Positions 41,461-49,571 of a DNA stretch of 64,000 nt are shown one piece after another. Made by a program: the position numbers and the translations under genes. How positions within the stretch are numbered: position 1 is the first letter of the stretch; every line of letters begins with the position of its first letter. The notes beneath the pieces are model-generated. The model was not told where the DNA came from and did not search any database. It worked only from the letters and a program-made list of their open reading frames with translations. The DNA lies in assembly GCF_029760955.1 (NCBI RefSeq), contig NZ_CP121682.1:1922001-1986000 (forward strand), written 5' to 3'. The stretch comes from Streptomyces cathayae (GTDB lineage: Bacteria; Actinomycetota; Actinomycetes; Streptomycetales; Streptomycetaceae).

Positions 41461-41592
41461 GCTCTTCCCCTGCTCAGAGACGGTGCTTCGGGTACCGGCG
41501 CAGGTGCCGATCAGTGAAGCAGTGTTGAGGAACTTCAGGCCAATCCCGCAGCAATGGCCCCTGCCGGTGACGCAGGAGTATCCACTACGTGA

Positions 41593-41985
41593 CTACGAGG
41601 ACACTGGGGGCAGTGCGGCTCGTTCGGATTCGGCCAGGAGGATGCAGAACTCATTGCCCTCCGGGTCGGCGAGCACGACCCACCCCCAGCCGTTGGGCTT
41701 TCGGTGATCGGCGACCAGGGAGGCGCCCAGCGCCAGGAGTCGTTCGACCTCCGCGTCCCGCGAGGTGTCGGGACGCAAGCACAGGTGAAGCCGGTTCTTG
41801 CCTGCCTTCGGTTCCGGTACTTCGTTGAAGTGCAGGGCCAGGCCGCCCGGCAGCATGATCTCCGTCTCGTCGTCGCCCGGTTCGTCCTCGGGGTCGGGCC
41901 GATGTCCGGTCACCTCGCTCCAGAAATGGGCCAGTTGGTATGCGTTTGCACAGTCCACTGTCATGTTCGTCACTGTCGAAACCAT
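41593..41985 (-). CDS. VOC/glyoxalase-like protein
   Basis: A 130-residue member of the vicinal oxygen chelate superfamily, glyoxalase-like type: MTVDCANAYQLAHFWSEVTGH, GLALHFNEVPEPKAGKNRLHL and the closing WVVLADPEGNEFCIL. Metal-ligand positions are partly present. Substrate unknown; many such proteins bind drugs or act as small dioxygenases. The ATG at MVSTVTNMTV is preceded by GAGAGGA; longer starts give an Arg/Pro-rich extension. Confidence 0.8.
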   Translation of the reverse strand: MVSTVTNMTVDCANAYQLAHFWSEVTGHRPDPEDEPGDDETEIMLPGGLALHFNEVPEPKAGKNRLHLCLRPDTSRDAEVERLLALGASLVADHRKPNGWGWVVLADPEGNEFCILLAESERAALPPVSS

Positions 41986-42382
41986 GCGGGTGATCCTCTC
42001 CGAGCGAAGCGGCGGACGCCACCGGAAGTGCCGAAGCGGCGCGATGCCCCAGGAGCACCGCGTGGATCGCAGGGGGCCCGGGGACGGGACATGACACCCT
42101 GACAGGGATCGGCGTACAGCACTGAAGCACAGCAACCAATCCTGTCCGTTGGCGTCTTCCTAGGGCCGTAGCACGGCCGGAATAGCCGTCCGCGACCGAT
42201 CTACATAGAGCTACGGATCAGAAGGTCTCTGACATCCACGGCTGACTGTGAGGATGTCGGTGGTGCTGCCCGAGGCGGTCTGACCCGCCGACTGACCGAC
42301 GCACAGGCTGTCTTGTTGATGACATGTCGGCCGACTCGGGTGGCGCCGCCCTGCGCGCGGCCGGTCGGGCGTTTGTGACCTC
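41986..42382. other. Non-coding interval before IS110
   Basis: About 400 bp without a gene I can support. If the IS110 boundary is further left than the direct repeat suggests, part of this could be the element's left end and bridge-RNA region. Confidence 0.35.
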
Positions 42383-43560
42383 ATAGGAGCCCGGCCAAAG
42401 GTCCCATCACAGTCTTGTCCTCCCGCCCGACCGGCGCGTGCCATCCCTCATGCGTCGCACGGAAGGACAGCACTCATCAGCATGGCAGAAGAGACAACGG
42501 TGATCGGCGGCGTCGACACCCACACCGACTTCCACCAGGCCGCAGTGATCGACTCCATCGGCCGGCACCTGGCCACCGAGACATTTCCCACCACTCACGA
42601 CGGCTACCGTCGGCTACTGCAGTGGCTTCGCTCGCACGGCGAGGTCATGGCCGTCGGTGTCGAGGGCACCGGCGCCTACGGCTCCGAACTTGCCCGGGTG
42701 CTGCGGGCGAACCAGGTCACCGTGATCGAGGTGGACCGCCCCGACCGACGAGCCCGCAGGGCCAATGGCAAGTCCGATCCCGTAGACGCCTTCGCCGCGG
42801 CGACAGCAGTACTCTCCGGCCGGGCTGGCGGGACCCCCAAGACCCGCGATGGCATCGTGGAGGCCATCCGCGCGTTGCGAGTGGTCCGCCGCTCGGCCGT
42901 CAAGGCCCGCACACAGATCATCAACCAGATCCGCACCCTCATCATCACCGCGCCGGGCGAAGTCCGTGAGCGGCTGCGCACACTGGCCCCCGCCGAGCTG
43001 ATCAAGCAGCTGTCACGGTCCCGGCCCGGCGCGGACACCCGCGACCCGGCCTGCGCGGTCAGGATCGCCCTGCGGCGTCTGGCCCGCCGCCACCAGTACC
43101 TCACCGAGGAGATCGCCGACGCCGATGCCGAACTGAAGTCGCTGGTGGCCGAAGCAGCACCCTCGCTGGTCGCGCTGTCCGGAGTAGGCACCGAGACCGC
43201 CGCCCAGCTCCTGATCACCGCCGGCGACAACCCCGAGCGGCTCACCTCGGAAGCATCGTTCGCGCACCTGTGCGCGGCAGCCCCCGTCCAGGCCAGCTCG
43301 GGCCGCACCAACCGGCACCGCCTCAACCGCGGCGGCGACCGCCGGGCCAACCACGCACTCCACATGATCGCGCTGGTCCGCATGCGCTACGACCAGCGGA
43401 CCCGGAACTACGTCGCCCGCCGCACCGCCGAAGGCATGTCCAAGAAGGATATCCTCCGCTGCCTCAAACGCTTCATCGCCCGCGAGGTCTACCAGCACCT
43501 CACCCGTCCCCACCACACACCGAAACCACTCACACAGAGCGCTTGACGGTCTATAGGAGC
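42383..43560 (+). mobile_element. IS110-family insertion sequence
   Basis: The transposase gene is bracketed by the direct repeat ATAGGAGC (42383-42390 and 43553-43560). IS110 elements lack inverted repeats and are often flanked by a short shared core, so these may mark the ends. Non-coding left sequence inside these limits is ~90 bp, short for a bridge RNA, so the real left end may lie further out. Confidence 0.6.
42482..43546 (+). CDS. IS110-family DEDD recombinase
   Basis: A 354-residue IS110 transposase. The N-terminal RuvC-like DEDD domain includes GGVDTHTDFHQAAV, GVEGTGAYGSELAR and KSDPVDAFAAA. The C-terminal transposase_20 domain includes SLVALSGVGTETAAQLL, AAPVQASSGRTNRHRLNRGGDRRANHALHMI with its catalytic Ser. 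Recombinases of this family use a bridge RNA from the element to choose target and donor. The gene is complete and looks functional. Confidence 0.93.
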   Translation: MAEETTVIGGVDTHTDFHQAAVIDSIGRHLATETFPTTHDGYRRLLQWLRSHGEVMAVGVEGTGAYGSELARVLRANQVTVIEVDRPDRRARRANGKSDPVDAFAAATAVLSGRAGGTPKTRDGIVEAIRALRVVRRSAVKARTQIINQIRTLIITAPGEVRERLRTLAPAELIKQLSRSRPGADTRDPACAVRIALRRLARRHQYLTEEIADADAELKSLVAEAAPSLVALSGVGTETAAQLLITAGDNPERLTSEASFAHLCAAAPVQASSGRTNRHRLNRGGDRRANHALHMIALVRMRYDQRTRNYVARRTAEGMSKKDILRCLKRFIAREVYQHLTRPHHTPKPLTQSA

Positions 43561-43562
43561 TT

Positions 43563-43688
43563 CATCAACGACGCCGGACGGAGGCGTACACCAGCGACTC
43601 TGCTCGGTCGTCGCACCAGTCGACGGCAGCAACCGGAGCGGGCTCGGATCGAACTCCTCAAGCGGGTGTCGCAGGACCGAATCCTGCC
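43563..43688 (+). repeat. tRNA-arm-like repeat, copy A
   Basis: ATCAACGACGCCGGACG, 68 diverged bases, then ATCGAACTCCTCAAGCGGGT and GTCGCAGGACCGAATCCTGC. The end resembles a decayed tRNA T arm (GCAGG-TTCGAAT-CCTGC). It begins directly after the IS110 end. Related copy B is at 47,673. Confidence 0.6.
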
Positions 43689-43753
43689 AAGCCAGGCCTT
43701 CAGGATCGACCCTGCGTACGGCCTTCGCCACCGGGCTGCCCGCACGAAAGCCG

Positions 43754-44212
43754 TCAAACGGGCCGGGCCAGACGGGCCGTCAGAACACAGGCCCGGGCCC
43801 GCTGGACCGCTCCCGCCTGTGAGGCGGCGAACCGCAGCAGGCCCGGGGGCGTCCGCAGGTGCAGGGTGTCGGTGACGACGCTGCCGGCCTCGTGGCGGTC
43901 GATGGCGAAGCGGTAGCTCATGCGGACCCGGCCGGGGCTGCGGACCTCCCCGAAGATCTCGGCGGAGTGCGGGAGGCCGTCCGGGACGGCGACGAGCGTG
44001 ACGTCGGTGATGTTGTCGTGCCGCAGGACGCCCAGGAAGCGGAAACGCTCCACGGCCGTGTAGCTCACGGTGCCGCCGTTGCGGCGCACGTCACGGACGG
44101 CAACGACGAGCGGCGACAGGCCGACGTAGTGCAACGGTTCGGCCAGGTGCGCGAAGACCTCCTCCGGCGGCGCGGCGATCTGAAACGTGTGCTTCAGCTC
44201 GGTGGACAGCAC
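43754..44212 (-). CDS. SRPBCC-fold protein (polyketide cyclase/START-like)
   Basis: A 152-residue helix-grip protein: ELKHTFQIAAPPEEVFAHLAEPLHYVGLSPLVVAV at the start, several strands (TVSYTAVERFRFLG; RVRMSYRFAIDRHEAGSVVTDTLHLRTP) and a C-terminal helix. Members bind lipids or polyketides or act as cyclases; the ligand cannot be told. The GTG start follows GGAGGGG; an ATG 11 codons upstream is less good. No biosynthetic genes adjoin it. Confidence 0.8.
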   Translation of the reverse strand: MLSTELKHTFQIAAPPEEVFAHLAEPLHYVGLSPLVVAVRDVRRNGGTVSYTAVERFRFLGVLRHDNITDVTLVAVPDGLPHSAEIFGEVRSPGRVRMSYRFAIDRHEAGSVVTDTLHLRTPPGLLRFAASQAGAVQRARACVLTARLARPV

Positions 44213-44553
44213 CTCGGCCCCCTCCTCGATACGGCGCGCCGGCACGGTGATCCTCCCATCGCCGGGGCGGAAAGTTCCCGTATTCCGGCGGTAGGGCGGT
44301 CTGCAGGTCGGTACAGCTCATCGGAGCCCAGCCCCGGAGCCGACGAGAGGCGTGCCAGACGCGTGCCGGATCGTGCGGGGAACCACGGGGAACAGCGGGC
44401 GATCGGTCGGCGACCAACCAGTCGGGACACACCGTTCCGTCCCAGTTCAGTAAGGCAGCGAAGACCGAAGCACACGAGCTTCCCAAGCTGATGTCACATG
44501 TCAGCGTCGACCAGTAACCTGCGACGATCAGCCGTGACACGCCTGGAGGCTCC
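44213..44553. other. Gene-free interval
   Basis: About 340 bp between divergently transcribed genes. Minus-strand frames are open but without recognisable content. I see no repeat or structured RNA. Confidence 0.4.
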
Positions 44554-45099
44554 GTGGAAGCTACCGCTCTCGTCAATCCCGACCGGTTGTGGTCAGCGCA
44601 GGAGGTCTTGGTGCGTCCGAGTCCTGTACCGGCGGCGGCAGGGGTCTACGGGTGGCACTTCGAGCAGTCGCCCCACCCGGACCTGGGCGCCGGGCGCCTG
44701 CTCTACGTCGGGATAGCCCCGCGGTACATGGCGAACCGGACCAGCACCCAGAACCTGCGCAAGCGGGTGCGCTACCACTACCGGGGCAACGCGGCCGGCT
44801 CGACCCTGCGGCTCACCCTCGGTTGCCTGCTCGGACTCGAGCTGCGCCGCGTGGGCAGCGGCAAGCGGATGACCTTCGGCAGGGTCGGAGAAGCCATCCT
44901 GAGCCAGTGGATGGCGGACAACGCGCGAGTGTGCTGGATCGAGCAGAGCGACCCGTGGGCCCTGGAGTCAAGGCTCATCTCCCAGCTCGACCTCCCGCTG
45001 AACCTCGACCAGAACCGCCACAACGCGTTCCACAGCCGATTGAAGGAACTACGAGCGCAAGCACGCCAGCGAGCGCGGGAGTTGCCCATCAGCTCGTAG
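44554..45099 (+). CDS. GIY-YIG-like nuclease protein
   Basis: A 181-residue protein with a GIY-YIG-like beginning: AAGVYGWHF, then LLYVGIAPR and STQNLRKRVRYHYRGNAAGS, matching the GIY ... YIG strands and the following Arg helix. A later Glu (RVGEAILSQWM; DPWALESRLISQLDLPLN) supplies the position of the catalytic acid. Stand-alone GIY-YIG proteins can be repair, restriction or defence nucleases. The GTG follows GGAGG. It is flanked by repeats, which suggests a mobile or accessory gene. Confidence 0.7.
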   Translation: MEATALVNPDRLWSAQEVLVRPSPVPAAAGVYGWHFEQSPHPDLGAGRLLYVGIAPRYMANRTSTQNLRKRVRYHYRGNAAGSTLRLTLGCLLGLELRRVGSGKRMTFGRVGEAILSQWMADNARVCWIEQSDPWALESRLISQLDLPLNLDQNRHNAFHSRLKELRAQARQRARELPISS

Positions 45100-45121
45100 G
45101 CTGCCGAGCGGGCCGATGTCT

Positions 45122-45182
45122 GGGCCGTCTCTGGGCCGTCCGAGGCTGCTCAACAGTCGCCAATGACGACCAACGACGACCA
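45122..45182 (+). repeat. Dispersed repeat, copy 4
   Basis: GGGCCGTCTCTGGGCCGTCC, then GGCTGCTCAACAGTCGCCAA and TGACGACCAACGACGACC. It lies 22 bp after the GIY-YIG-like gene, much as copy 2 follows the S1-like gene. Confidence 0.75.
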
Positions 45183-45430
45183 CCAAGCGCGCGAGCATAC
45201 TGGCGCTGACCAGCAAAAACCCAGCTCACCAAGATCCCCGGCAAGACCCAGGGCAAGAAGACAGGTCTTGAGTCATCCAGTGAGACGGTGAGCGCGGCAG
45301 GCATCGTCAGTGGTGCTGTCTGGAGTGCGCAGCATCAGCGCTGAACCGAACACCCAGGGGTGAGGTTCCCCCGAGATGCGGAGAATGGTGACAGCAGGTC
45401 AGGTAGGACTCACAGAGAGGAGCCCTGCTG

Positions 45431-45739
45431 ATGCCTGCCCCGAGGAAATACCCACTGGAGTTGCGTGAGCGCGCGGTGCGGATGTACCGCACTGCGGAGC
45501 CGAAGCCCGTGATCCGCCGCATGGCCGAGGAACTCGGTGTCCATCATGAGGCCCTGCGCGGCTGGATCCGCCAGGCCGAGGCCGACGCCGGCGAACGCGA
45601 CGACCTGCTCACCAGCGACGAACGCGCCGAGCTGGCCGCGCTGCGCAAGGAGAACACCCAGCTCAAGCGGTCCAACGAGATCCTGCGGACGGCCTCGGCT
45701 TTTTTCGCGGCACAGCTCGACCCGACCCGGCCCAGGTGA
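45431..45739 (+). CDS. IS3 transposase OrfA (helix-turn-helix)
   Basis: A 102-residue DNA-binding subunit: PRKYPLELRERAVRMYR, VIRRMAEELGVHHEALRGWIRQAE and a leucine-zipper end (ELAALRKENTQLKRSNEIL). A run of six T before its end (GCTTTTTTCG) and the GTGA overlap with orfB allow frameshifting or translational coupling. Confidence 0.92.
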   Translation: MPAPRKYPLELRERAVRMYRTAEPKPVIRRMAEELGVHHEALRGWIRQAEADAGERDDLLTSDERAELAALRKENTQLKRSNEILRTASAFFAAQLDPTRPR

Positions 45740-46659
45740 CCGCGCTCCTCGACGAGCACGAGAACCTGGAGGTCGAGCCCACCCTCCGGGAACTGCACAT
45801 CCCTTCCTCCACCTACTACCGCTGGCGCCGGGCGAAGAAGGAGCCGTGCGAACGGCACCGCCGGGACACCGAGCTGACCAGGCAGATCCAGCAGATCCAC
45901 ACCGACTCCGGCGGAATCTACGGCTCGCCCCGCGTGCACGCCGTCCTGAAGCGCGAAGGCGTCTACGTCGGCCGCAAACGAGTCGAACGGCTCATGCGCG
46001 AAGCCGGCCTCGCCGGGATCAGTCCTCGCCGGACGGGCAAGGGCTTCACCCGCCGCGACCGGGACGCCGACCTCGCCCCGGATTTGGTCAGGCGCGACTT
46101 CACCGCCGACAGGCCGAACCGGCTGTGGGTCACCGACCTCACCATGATCTCGACCCTTGAGGGACCCTTGTGGCTGTCGGCGATCAGGGACGCGTTCTCC
46201 CGTCGGGTGGTGGCCTGGGAGACCTCCGCCCACGCGGACGCCGACCTCGTGCTGGCCACCCTCGAGTACGCCCTCGCGTCCCGGGAGGTCGAGCCCGGCC
46301 AGCTGATTCACCATGCGGACCACGGCTGTCAGTACACGTCCGTGAAGCTCACAACACGCTTGGTGCGGGCAGGAATTGAGGCATCCATGGGCTCCGTCGG
46401 GGACTCGTACGACAACGCCCTGGCGGAGAACCTCTGGATGCTCATCAAGACCGAGGGCCTCCGCGGCCGCACCTTCGCCACCCGGGCCGAGGCGAACCTC
46501 GCGCTCTTCGAGTACATCGACGGGTTCTACAACAGTCGGCGCATCCAGAAACGCCTCGGCTACCTCAGCCCCGTCGAGTTCGAAGAGAAGCACTACGCCG
46601 AGCAGGCAGCGTCCGAACGAGTGAACCTGAAACCCCGCCAACCCGCTCTGACCAGCTGA
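45736..46659 (+). CDS. IS3 transposase OrfB (DDE integrase)
   Basis: A 307-residue catalytic subunit. The DDE residues are in LWVTDLTMISTLEG, HHADHGCQYTS and the later AENLWMLIKTEGLRG (Glu), with the usual ending FYNSRRIQKRLGYLSPVEFE. A HTH_21 region (SGGIYGSPRVHAVLKREG) precedes the core. It overlaps orfA by 4 bp. Intact and probably active. Confidence 0.93.
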   Translation: MTALLDEHENLEVEPTLRELHIPSSTYYRWRRAKKEPCERHRRDTELTRQIQQIHTDSGGIYGSPRVHAVLKREGVYVGRKRVERLMREAGLAGISPRRTGKGFTRRDRDADLAPDLVRRDFTADRPNRLWVTDLTMISTLEGPLWLSAIRDAFSRRVVAWETSAHADADLVLATLEYALASREVEPGQLIHHADHGCQYTSVKLTTRLVRAGIEASMGSVGDSYDNALAENLWMLIKTEGLRGRTFATRAEANLALFEYIDGFYNSRRIQKRLGYLSPVEFEEKHYAEQAASERVNLKPRQPALTS

Positions 46660-46699
46660 TCAGCCCCTCCCGAGCAACGGGGGAACCTCAGGGTGGGAC

Positions 46700-47134
46700 A
46701 TGAAGGAGCCCGAGCGGTTCGCACTGCTGCGGATCACCGGTAGATACGGCGGCAGTGTTGCGGTCGAGTTGAACGACTCCTATGCCCCGGGCATCCCGGA
46801 CATGAAGGGGCAACTCCTGGTCCACAACGATTTCGTGGCCGGTGTCCTCGACACCCATGTGGATCCAAGAGACCTGGCCGGCTGGGCACACGTATGGGAC
46901 GAGGTCACCGCGGGGCACGACGCCGTCTGGCGTGAGGCTGCACGAGTCGCCGAGATCGGCATCCGCCTGAACTGGCGGGAGGACGACCACGATGGGATCA
47001 CGGTCACCATCGCCGACCAGCAGAGCACCAGGCTGGCCCTCTCCCTCGAAGTGGACCGCGGCTGGATCGACGAGCAGCGTGCCCTGCTCAAGAGGCTCGG
47101 CACCGTCTGGGCGCACCTGATCCCGACGGACTGA
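46700..47134 (+). CDS. DUF5959-like protein
   Basis: A 144-residue protein whose pattern (LLVHNDFVAGVLDTHVDPRD, LAGWAHVWDEVTAGHDAVW, a beta-rich TRLALSLEVDRGWIDEQRAL and closing LGTVW) fits the small Streptomyces family DUF5959. No function is known. The IS3 insertion ends 10 bp before its ATG, so its own promoter and ribosome site are displaced; it might be silenced or driven from the IS end. Confidence 0.6.
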   Translation: MKEPERFALLRITGRYGGSVAVELNDSYAPGIPDMKGQLLVHNDFVAGVLDTHVDPRDLAGWAHVWDEVTAGHDAVWREAARVAEIGIRLNWREDDHDGITVTIADQQSTRLALSLEVDRGWIDEQRALLKRLGTVWAHLIPTD

Positions 47135-47300
47135 GGAGCTTCAGGGGGCAGCCCGTGCCACAGGCGTGCCAGATACAAGGGTCAGCCACGGTCAACGGGG
47201 GTGTCTCGCGGTCGCGTTCTCGGTGGCCTGACCAGGTATCGAAGCTCCAGGTCAGCGCCCCCACTCCCCGCCTCTCTCCTAAAGCGGTTGTCCGGCCCGC

Positions 47301-47615
47301 TCACCGAGTCCACACCCGTTGGAACTCCTCGGCCGGGACGGTCTCCAGCAGATCTTCTTCAGGGTCGATCGCTTGGTCGGTCAGGCCGCCGTGCTCGTCC
47401 TCCAGGTGCTCCCAGCTGTACCGGTGGAGTCGGCCGGCCGGAGTCAGCTCGGCTTGCTTGATGACGACCAACTCGCCGTGGTCGGGTACGGCCTCGATGT
47501 ACCACAGACCGCCTTCCTCGTCAGCGTGGCGGAAGTGGTGTCGCAGGGTGGCGTTCTCATCGAGTGCTCGGAAGTAGGCCACGCTCTCTGCCTTGATGCG
47601 CTCCAGGTCAACCAC
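47301..47615 (-). CDS. DUF6881-like protein
   Basis: A 104-residue protein: helix HFRHADEEGGLWYIEAVP, then VIKQAELTPAGRLHRYSWEH, LTDQAIDPEEDLLETVPAEE and FQRVW. This resembles DUF6881 (a small family often listed next to SUKH and other immunity-like proteins). Function unknown. It converges with the DUF5959-like gene. Confidence 0.6.
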   Translation of the reverse strand: MVDLERIKAESVAYFRALDENATLRHHFRHADEEGGLWYIEAVPDHGELVVIKQAELTPAGRLHRYSWEHLEDEHGGLTDQAIDPEEDLLETVPAEEFQRVWTR

Positions 47616-47672
47616 CGGGCCATCGTGCCAGCGAGCGCGCGCGGGTTACTCCGTTCTGACATCAACGAGTGA

Positions 47673-47799
47673 CATCAACGACGCCGGACGCCGGCACTCC
47701 TGGGCGGTCCGGCATGACCAGCGTGGCCGGGTGGCCCCCCGGCAGTGCCGAGGAGCGATCGAGCTCCTCAAGCAGGTGTCGCAGGTTCCGAATCCCGCC
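47673..47799 (+). repeat. tRNA-arm-like repeat, copy B
   Basis: ATCAACGACGCCGGACG, 68 diverged bases, then ATCGAGCTCCTCAAGCAGGT and GTCGCAGGTTCCGAATCCCG. The distance between the conserved blocks is the same as in copy A. The end again reads like a tRNA T arm with one extra base. The 300 bp around it hold no gene. Confidence 0.6.
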
Positions 47800-47923
47800 G
47801 GGGCACGGAGCGAAGGGCCAACTCGGGGCTCCCCACCACGCGTACCACCACGTCCACTGAGCTGAGTCACCATTGGCGGGTGGCACCCCTTCGCCGCTGC
47901 TTCAGGCGGTTGGTGCCTGCGTT

Positions 47924-48406
47924 TCAGCGGCCAGGCGGCTGGGCCGAAAGCGCGGTTGGTGGGATTCCCAGCGCGTCCAGTCGGGCCAGGAGTTCTGCTG
48001 CCTGTTCGTCCGTGACGGCCATCCACAGAGCGGTTCCCGAGTCACTGGCGCTGAAGACGAGCCGGTCTCCTCGCCAGCCTTCGGCGTTGATCGTGTGAGG
48101 AGCCAGGTCCAACAGCAGCTCGAACTGCGCGTCGTCACGGACGTCGATCTCGATTCCCGTCCCAGGATCGGCGCGCCGGGAGCGAATACCGTCCGCCCTC
48201 TCCTGCCGGGCCAAGACCAGCGCGCGCTCGTAGGAGTGCAGTACCGCAGGCGGCCAGGCATCGTCGCTGTAGGCGTCGAAGTGGGCTGTGTCGATGCCGG
48301 AGCGCAGCACGCAAAGTGCCTCGCGATGAACGAGCACGACGTCCGCAGGGCTCAATCCGTCGACGAGCACAAGTTCGCGGCCAGGGCCGCCTTCCTGGTT
48401 GATCAC
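47924..48406 (-). CDS. Hypothetical protein
   Basis: A 160-residue acidic protein (LVLVDGLSPADVVLVHREAL; AVLHSYERALVLARQERADG; GIEIDVRDDAQFELLLDLAPH; ALWMAVTDEQAAELLARLDALGIPP). It has a well-balanced composition and a GTG start preceded by GAGAAGG. The C-terminal helix looks like a protein-binding segment. No family recognised. Confidence 0.6.
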   Translation of the reverse strand: MINQEGGPGRELVLVDGLSPADVVLVHREALCVLRSGIDTAHFDAYSDDAWPPAVLHSYERALVLARQERADGIRSRRADPGTGIEIDVRDDAQFELLLDLAPHTINAEGWRGDRLVFSASDSGTALWMAVTDEQAAELLARLDALGIPPTALSAQPPGR

Positions 48407-48588
48407 ACGCGTGACCTTCTCACAAGCAGTGGCTCCCCCCACCCCAGAAGGAAGGCAACCGCCACCGATACCGGCTCGACGTTCCTCGACCGGGGCCGCT
48501 GTCCGGTGAGCGGATGGCTTCTCCCACCCGCAGGCCTGCCATGAGCGCGGGCAGGCCTGCGGGTGGTCTGTTCGCGCGGCCGGAGGGG

Positions 48589-49512
48589 CTAGGAGAGCTG
48601 GGACTGGACCTGGGAGGAGATCAGTTCCAGGTGGTCGAGGTCGGAGAGGTCGAGGATCTGGAGGTAGACGCGGCGGGAGCCGATCTCGGTGTAGCGGCCG
48701 ATCTTGTCGACGACCTCGGCGGGCGAGCCCGCCAGGCCGTTGGTGCGCAGTTCGTCGGGGTCGCGGCCGATCGCGGCGGCGCGGCGGGCGATCTCCCGGT
48801 CGTCCTTGCCCACGCAGGCGATCAGGGCGTTGGAGTACACGAGGTCGCCGGGGTCGCGGCCGGCTTCCTGGGCGGCGGCGCGTACCCGGCCGAACTGGCG
48901 CTCGCTGTCCTCGAGGGAGGCGAAGGGCATGTTGAACTCGTCGGCGTACCGCGCGGCGAGCCGGGGGGTGCGGACGGCGCCGTGGCCGCCGATGAGGACC
49001 GGGACCTTCGACTGGGCGGGCTTGGGGAGCGCCGGGGAGTTCGTGAGGTCGTAGTAGGTGCCGTGGAAGCCGTAGGTCTGGCCGGGCTCGGTGGCCCACA
49101 GCCCGGTGACGATCTCCAGCTGCTCCTCCAGGCGGGCGAGCTTCTCCTTGGGGAAGGGGATGCCGTACGCCGTGTGCTCCTCCTCGAACCAGCCCGCGCC
49201 CAGGCCGAGTTCGATGCGGCCGCCGGACATCTGGTCCACCTGGGCGACCTGGATGGCGAGGACGCCGGGGAGGCGGAAGGTGCCGGCGGTCATCAGGGTG
49301 CCGAGCCGGATGCGCCGGGTCTCGCGGGCGAGGCCGGCCAGGGTGATCCAGGCGTCGGTGGGGCCGGGCAGACCGTCGCCGGAGCCCATTTTGACGTAGT
49401 GGTCGGAGCGGAAGAAGGCGTCGAAGCCGAGGTCCTCGGTGGCCTTGGCGACGGTGAGCAAGGTGTCGTAGGTCGCCCCCTGCTGGGGCTCGGTGAAGAT
49501 ACGGAGATCCAT
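48589..49512 (-). CDS. LLM-class F420-dependent oxidoreductase
   Basis: A 307-residue luciferase-like monooxygenase fold: MDLRIFTEPQQGATYDTLL, GFDAFFRSDHYVKMG, IRLGTLMTAGTFRLPG, ELGLGAGWFEEEHTAYGIPF and VPVLIGGHGAVRTPRLAARY. In actinomycetes this subgroup uses coenzyme F420 rather than FMN. Substrate unknown. Immediately downstream of a two-component system, on the same strand but after its end, so probably a separate unit. Confidence 0.88.
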   Translation of the reverse strand: MDLRIFTEPQQGATYDTLLTVAKATEDLGFDAFFRSDHYVKMGSGDGLPGPTDAWITLAGLARETRRIRLGTLMTAGTFRLPGVLAIQVAQVDQMSGGRIELGLGAGWFEEEHTAYGIPFPKEKLARLEEQLEIVTGLWATEPGQTYGFHGTYYDLTNSPALPKPAQSKVPVLIGGHGAVRTPRLAARYADEFNMPFASLEDSERQFGRVRAAAQEAGRDPGDLVYSNALIACVGKDDREIARRAAAIGRDPDELRTNGLAGSPAEVVDKIGRYTEIGSRRVYLQILDLSDLDHLELISSQVQSQLS

Positions 49513-49571
49513 GTCTTCATCCTGCCTGGTCGGGCCCGGTGCGGTCGGGCCGGTCCCGTCGGGGACGGTGC

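Larger units (their letters stand above)
45361..46690 (+). mobile_element. IS3-family insertion sequence, complete
   Basis: 1330 bp bounded by the perfect inverted repeat TGAGGTTCCCCCG / CGGGGGAACCTCA and flanked by a GGG duplication (45358-45360 and 46691-46693), the 3-bp target duplication usual for IS3. It carries overlapping orfA and orfB. It has inserted 7-10 bp before the start codon of the DUF5959-like gene and so separates that gene from its original promoter. Confidence 0.9.

Noticed and set aside
42800..43300. Possible CRISPR or other spaced repeat arrays
   Set aside because: No regularly spaced direct repeats of 25-40 bp were seen anywhere in the window; the dispersed repeats are kilobases apart.
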